Source of the DNA: 20CM-2-55-15 sp964633285
Lineage (GTDB): Bacteria; Acidobacteriota; Terriglobia; 20CM-2-55-15
Length of the DNA: 64,000 bases
Direction: 5' to 3'
Assembly (NCBI GenBank): GCA_964633285.1
Contig: CAZWGA010000018.1
Location: 1-64,000 of the forward strand
This document shows, one piece after another, positions 59,552 through 64,000 of this stretch (its first letter is position 1; each line of letters begins with the position of its first letter). Below the pieces are notes generated by a model that saw nothing but the letters and a program-made list of their open reading frames with translations, was not told the origin of the DNA and ran no database searches. Made by a program: the position numbers and the translations under genes.

Positions 59552-61522
59552 ATGCACAGGTTTCTCACGATAGCAACTCTCTTGATTCTCTCCCTTACCG
59601 CGGCTGCGCAGCAGCGCCAACTGCTCACGCCGGTCAACCAGTGGCCGACATATCAACACAATGCTAATTTCTCGCCTCTTGCGCAAATTACACCGGCTAA
59701 TGTCGCGCGCCTGACCCGTGCGTGGACCTTCAACTACGGTGCCGGTTCTCTTCCTGCAGGCAGTCTCAGCTTGGACTATCGCTTCGAAGTGCAGCCACTA
59801 ATTATCGGCGGCGTGATGTACATCTCGACGCCAGGTTCACCGCGAGATCCGAACGTGAAGTCGACAGTGACGGCGCTTGAACCCGAAACCGGAAAAGTGC
59901 TCTGGCAATACGCATCGCCTCGCAACATTCACGGTCGAGGATTAGCGTATTGGCCGGGGACAGGTGCCATCGGTCCGAGATTGTTCTTCGCTACAGATAA
60001 GGGTTATCTGATGGCGGTCGGCTTGAAGACGGGTGAACTTGTTACAAGTTTCGGCACCGGCGGCGCAGTAGACGCTTACAAAGACGTTGCGTCCGATGTT
60101 GTGGCCGAAAGCCGGCGCGACACGTTCACGGTTCCGAATCCGCTCACCATCTACAAAAATCTGATCATCGGAAGCGCACGTCCTGGTGAGGGACTACCAC
60201 CACAGCCGCGCGGCGATATTCGCGCATGGGACGCAATTACTGGGAAGCTCGTGTGGAGCTTTCACGTCATTCCGCAGCCTGGCGAGCCAAACCACGAAGA
60301 CTGGACTGGCGATTCCTGGAAAGACCGCAGTGGTGCGAACGTATGGTCGACGATGGTAATCGATCAACAGCGAGGAATCTTATTCGCGCCAACAGGAGAC
60401 GCAAATCACGCCGTAACGGGGAAGAACCTCTACTCCAATACGCTTCTTGCCCTAGATGCAAACACGGGAAAGCTAAAGTGGTTCCATCAACTGATCCACC
60501 ACGACGTGTGGGACTTCGACCTGCCGACTCCGCCGGTGCTCGTCGACGTGCGCAAGGATGGCCGCATCATTCCGGCCGTGTTGCAAACCGGCAAGATGAG
60601 TTACGTCTACATCTTTGACCGCGTCACCGGCGAGCCGATCTTTGGTATGGAAGAGAGAGCGGTCAGACGCAGTGACGATCCGGACGATGAATCCTGGCCG
60701 ACTCAGCCATTTCCATCAAAACCAGGCCCGATCGCACGTGTCGGCATGACGCGCAATGACATTAATAAAATGACGCCCGCGATCGAGAAGTACTGCACCG
60801 ACTTCTGGGATCAGAATAAACTTCAAGCGACTAGCGCGTACGCGCGGCCACTTCGAAGCGCATCTATCGTTACGTTTCCCTCTTCGCTGGGTGGTCCGAA
60901 CTGGGGACCGCCTTCTTATAATCCACAACTCGGGCTGGTCTTCATTAATGTTCACAACACGGGCACGTTTCGACAGGCCGGCCCGCTGCCTGCCGGAGGC
61001 GGACAAGCTCAGGGCGGACAGGGTGGCGGTCAAGGTCGCGGCAATCGTGGCGACGGGAACAACGCTGGTGGCGCTGACCGTCGAACCGGTGGGTTTTCGT
61101 ATCGGCTTCCGAGTGGAGCTACTGTGCCTTGTTACGCGCCGCCTTATGGCGCTCTCGTTGCCATTGACGTCAACAAAGGCGAGATCGCTTGGACATCCAC
61201 GCTTGGGCTTAATGAGCCGCTCGCCGAATTAGGCGAAGTCGGGTTGAAGAGCGGAACGCAGAACCTTGGCGGAAGCATTGCGACCGCCAGCGGATTGGTT
61301 TTTATCGGTGCAGCAAATGATCACAGGTTCCGTGCCTTCGATGCGAAATCCGGCGCTGAATTGTGGATGACGGAACTTCCCGCCAGCGGCCATTCCACGC
61401 CGCTTACGTATATGGGAAAGGACGGCAAGCAGTACGTCGTGATTGCCGCTTCAGGTGGTACAGCAATCGGTGGTGGCCGCCCGATCTCTGATGCGCTTGT
61501 CGCTTTCCGGTTACCGAATTGA
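59552..61522 (+). CDS. Secreted PQQ-dependent dehydrogenase, third copy
   Basis: A 656-aa quinoprotein with signal peptide (FLTIATLLILSLTAAAQ). Propeller repeats: ALEPETGKVLWQYAS, AVGLKTGELVTSFG, AWDAITGKLVWSFHV, ALDANTGKLKWFHQLIHHDV, AIDVNKGEIAWTSTLG and AFDAKSGAELWMTEL. A Gly/Gln/Arg-rich insert (about 479-513) sits before PCYAPPYGALVAID, the same loop as in the first copy. The stop is followed after 33 bases by a TonB receptor, the reverse of the order at 45.9 kb. Start chosen at the ATG after GGCAGG. Confidence 0.88.
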   Translation: MHRFLTIATLLILSLTAAAQQRQLLTPVNQWPTYQHNANFSPLAQITPANVARLTRAWTFNYGAGSLPAGSLSLDYRFEVQPLIIGGVMYISTPGSPRDPNVKSTVTALEPETGKVLWQYASPRNIHGRGLAYWPGTGAIGPRLFFATDKGYLMAVGLKTGELVTSFGTGGAVDAYKDVASDVVAESRRDTFTVPNPLTIYKNLIIGSARPGEGLPPQPRGDIRAWDAITGKLVWSFHVIPQPGEPNHEDWTGDSWKDRSGANVWSTMVIDQQRGILFAPTGDANHAVTGKNLYSNTLLALDANTGKLKWFHQLIHHDVWDFDLPTPPVLVDVRKDGRIIPAVLQTGKMSYVYIFDRVTGEPIFGMEERAVRRSDDPDDESWPTQPFPSKPGPIARVGMTRNDINKMTPAIEKYCTDFWDQNKLQATSAYARPLRSASIVTFPSSLGGPNWGPPSYNPQLGLVFINVHNTGTFRQAGPLPAGGGQAQGGQGGGQGRGNRGDGNNAGGADRRTGGFSYRLPSGATVPCYAPPYGALVAIDVNKGEIAWTSTLGLNEPLAELGEVGLKSGTQNLGGSIATASGLVFIGAANDHRFRAFDAKSGAELWMTELPASGHSTPLTYMGKDGKQYVVIAASGGTAIGGGRPISDALVAFRLPN

Positions 61523-61555
61523 ATATGGTCACAACTAAAAATGGTGGAGGTTTGA

Positions 61556-64000
61556 ATGAAAAGAATATTTGCAACATTCGCGGCTATGTTGGTCCTTTGT
61601 CCTGTCGTGCTGGGACAGACCGTGGCCTCTCAAATTTCCGGAACCGTCCGGGATTCCTCAGGAGCTGTATTGCCCGGCGTGGACCTCAAGGTGATAAACA
61701 CGGACACAACCGCGTCGCGGACTGCCGTCACAACGGAAACGGGCGCCTATATATTTCCCAACCTGCCGGTGGGACGGTATCGACTGGAAGCGGCCCTGCC
61801 TGGGTTTTCGACATTCGCTCAGTCAGGCATCGTTCTTCAAGTGAACAGCAATCCGACGATCAATATTGAACTAAAGGTCGGACAAGTCTCGTCCGTCCTC
61901 GAAGTACAGGCAGACGCGAACATGGTCGAGACGCGCAGCAATGTCATTGGTCAAGTCATCGACCAGCAGCGTGTTTCGGAACTTCCTCTGAATGGAAGAA
62001 ATGTGACGCAATTAATCGCGCTGTTTGGCGCCGCTGTGCCAAATACCGGAGGAGGACTCGCGAGCAATCTGAATTATCCGACGGTCGCGGCCTTTTCGAT
62101 CGCCGGTGGTCAGAATAACGCAACGAACTATTTTCTCGACGGGGCGACACACATCGATTCGCGGACGAACGTCGGTCTGCCACTCCCGTTTCCTGATGCT
62201 CTTCAGGAATTCAAAGTAGAAACGAGCACGCTTCCGGCGAATTACGGGAGCCACCCTGGAGGAGCGGTTAATGCGGTCACGAAATCGGGAACGAATACGA
62301 TCCACGGCGACGCGTTCTGGTTCGTACGCAACGGTGCAATGAATGCGCGAAACTTTTTTGCGCCTGTTCGCGATTCCTTAAAGCGGAACCAGTATGGTGG
62401 AGTCGTAGGTGGGCCGGTTGTCAAGGACAAGCTCTTCTTCTTCGAGGGATACCAAGGAACCATACAACGCACCGCTCCTGCAACCAACGTTGCTTTTGTT
62501 CCGACTGCCGATGTTCTGGCCGGAAACTTTCAATCGATCCTTGCGCCTCCCTGCCAGACTAAGCAGGTGAATCTACCGTCGTCGATCGCCAACAACAATG
62601 TTCTCCTTCCTGGACTCATCAACCCAGTTGCGTTGAAGGTCGCGTCACTGCTTCCGGTTTCGACAGATCCGTGTGGCAAGATCACATATGGCATCCCAAG
62701 CAATTCCAACGAATATCAATCCGTGAGCAGAGTCGATTGGCAGCGGAACCCGAAGGATTCGCTGTTCGCGCGATATTTCATCACCGACTACAGCCTACAA
62801 GCGTATTACGACAAGAAGAATCTCCTTACTGCGGGGACACCAGGATTGCGGGACCGCGTGCAGTCGGCAACACTGGGTGACACGTACCTGTTGAGCGCGA
62901 ATACCGTAAACTCATTCCGCTTTGGTTTCTCGCGGTCGGCTGTTCGCCGTGTCAATGCAGAAGGAGTTCCGACGACACAAGAATTGGGCTCCAATGTGTT
63001 TGCGCCGATCAAGAATTACTTTGGCCAGTTTCAGGTACCCGGATACTTCACCAGCAGTGCGATTCCAGGTTACGTGTTCAATAACCTGTTTAACATTAGT
63101 GAAGACGTCAGCATGACGCAGGGTAAACATCAACTGGCGTTCGGCTTCAATTATGTTCATGCACAAATGAACGCCCTTGGGCCATTCCAGATGAACCCAC
63201 GCATGACGTTCAATGGACAGTCCGTGATCAACGGAGCCGCGACGGGCAACGCACTCGCATCATTCTTGACTGGACGTATCGATACACTGTTGCAAGGCGG
63301 AGGACAGGTAGGCCGCGAAAACCAAAATCTTCCCGCGCTATATTTCCAGGACAACTGGAAAGTCTCGACTCGGATCCAAGTTAACGCGGGCATTCGCTGG
63401 GATCCCTTTATCCCGCAGCAGGCTAAATACGGCTACGCGTCTCAGTTCGATCTCGCCAAATTCAATGCCGGAACAGTCAGTCAAGCCTTCGTCAATGCGC
63501 CGCCGGGTTTGACATTCCCCGGCGACACCGGTTATCCCGGCAACGCCGCGACGTCGCCGAGATACCTGGATTTCGCTCCGAGGTTCGGTCTTGTTTACGA
63601 TCCGAGAGGGCGTGGTACTGAGACGATACGTGCGGGATATGGGATTTTCTATGATACGAGCTACCTCTGGAACACGATGCATATTCCGTTGAACCCGCCA
63701 TGGGGCTACACGATTACGGTCAACACGCCTCCCGGCGGACTCTCGAATCCGTGGCAAGGTTATGCGGGCGGAAACCCGTTCCCAGCCCCAACCGTTTTCC
63801 CGAAGAACTTTCAATTTCCGGCCGGAGGCACGTACGTTTTCGAGCCGCCAGACGCCAAAGCGACATATCTCCAACAGTGGAATCTCGCTTTGCAGAAACA
63901 ACTGGCATCTGACTGGCTGGTTACTGCCTCGTATCTGGGAAACAAGACCACTCATCAATGGCTTGGTCATGAAATGAATCCCGCCGTCTACATCCCTGGA
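61556..64000 (+). CDS. TonB-dependent receptor, Oar-like, second copy (3' end outside window)
   Basis: 815 codons are visible and the frame is open at the window end. ATG 61556 follows GGTGGAGG. Signal peptide IFATFAAMLVLCPVVLGQ, then the carboxypeptidase-regulatory domain (SQISGTVRDSSGAVLPGVDL to TETGAYIFPNLPVGRY), plug with QRVSELPLNGRNVTQLIAL (a typical LPLNGR box) and YFLDGATHID, and the barrel start NQYGGVVGGPVVKDKLFFFE. The LPLNGR box present here is altered in the first copy. It presumably imports the same class of substrate for the PQQ enzyme encoded 33 bases upstream. Confidence 0.92.
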   Translation, partial: MKRIFATFAAMLVLCPVVLGQTVASQISGTVRDSSGAVLPGVDLKVINTDTTASRTAVTTETGAYIFPNLPVGRYRLEAALPGFSTFAQSGIVLQVNSNPTINIELKVGQVSSVLEVQADANMVETRSNVIGQVIDQQRVSELPLNGRNVTQLIALFGAAVPNTGGGLASNLNYPTVAAFSIAGGQNNATNYFLDGATHIDSRTNVGLPLPFPDALQEFKVETSTLPANYGSHPGGAVNAVTKSGTNTIHGDAFWFVRNGAMNARNFFAPVRDSLKRNQYGGVVGGPVVKDKLFFFEGYQGTIQRTAPATNVAFVPTADVLAGNFQSILAPPCQTKQVNLPSSIANNNVLLPGLINPVALKVASLLPVSTDPCGKITYGIPSNSNEYQSVSRVDWQRNPKDSLFARYFITDYSLQAYYDKKNLLTAGTPGLRDRVQSATLGDTYLLSANTVNSFRFGFSRSAVRRVNAEGVPTTQELGSNVFAPIKNYFGQFQVPGYFTSSAIPGYVFNNLFNISEDVSMTQGKHQLAFGFNYVHAQMNALGPFQMNPRMTFNGQSVINGAATGNALASFLTGRIDTLLQGGGQVGRENQNLPALYFQDNWKVSTRIQVNAGIRWDPFIPQQAKYGYASQFDLAKFNAGTVSQAFVNAPPGLTFPGDTGYPGNAATSPRYLDFAPRFGLVYDPRGRGTETIRAGYGIFYDTSYLWNTMHIPLNPPWGYTITVNTPPGGLSNPWQGYAGGNPFPAPTVFPKNFQFPAGGTYVFEPPDAKATYLQQWNLALQKQLASDWLVTASYLGNKTTHQWLGHEMNPAVYIPG

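Overview
The window looks like a chromosomal stretch of a soil-type Acidobacteriota. This is inferred from Oar-like TonB-dependent receptors with an N-terminal carboxypeptidase-regulatory domain, several secreted PQQ beta-propeller dehydrogenases, ThuA proteins and twin-arginine-type sugar isomerases; no rRNA is present to prove it. It has three blocks.

(1) 1-21.4 kb is the cargo end of a conjugative element. It opens inside a TraG/VirD4 coupling-protein gene, followed by SSB and a TraF-type peptidase, and continues into about 19.5 kb of defence genes on the plus strand. These are: (a) three translationally coupled genes, namely a membrane-anchored 947-aa protein of unknown family, an unknown 305-aa protein and an 1827-aa DruE/MrfA-like helicase; (b) a restriction-modification cluster of C5 methyltransferase, MORC-like GHKL ATPase with zinc ribbons, Mrr-nuclease/DEAD helicase fusion, small wHTH-like protein and Vsr; (c) an XRE regulator with an ImmA/IrrE protease; (d) a complete four-gene ubiquitin-like conjugation system (Ubl, E2, JAMM peptidase, E1) in the order of BilABCD.

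(2) 21.4-34.5 kb starts with an odd HemA-like / PrnB-like (DUF1864) / MOSC gene set, then a tRNA-Gly(CCC). The 3' half of this tRNA is repeated 7.5 kb downstream (44 of 45 bases), marking an old tRNA-integrated element with no visible integrase. Inside are a DUF4143 ATPase, a type II Wadjet remnant (JetC lacking its N-terminal ATPase half, intact JetD), an HNH nuclease pair and an orphan antitoxin with a frameshifted toxin scrap. Beyond the element lie a CHAT-domain fragment and an IS630 copy with clear TA target sites and terminal repeats.

(3) 34.5-64 kb is a catabolic locus that appears to be one regulon. A GntR/UTRA regulator sits between a minus-strand operon (Gfo/Idh, cytochrome c, zinc alcohol dehydrogenase) and plus-strand operons. 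The latter encode two paralogous ThDP enzymes, a citryl-CoA-lyase-like protein, an acylating aldehyde dehydrogenase, ThuA, a VOC protein, two TonB receptors (the second cut by the window end), three PQQ dehydrogenases, a second ThuA, two sugar isomerase-like TIM barrels, an exported B3-type metallo-hydrolase and a SAM methyltransferase. A shared palindromic operator of the form TGTAT-N7/8-ATACA occurs before the operon starts, in three cases 10-12 bases upstream of a sigma-70-like -35 box. A scar of a deleted third TonB receptor remains at 52.7 kb. The likely job is uptake, periplasmic oxidation and intracellular breakdown of an alcohol- or sugar-containing compound; the substrate is unknown.
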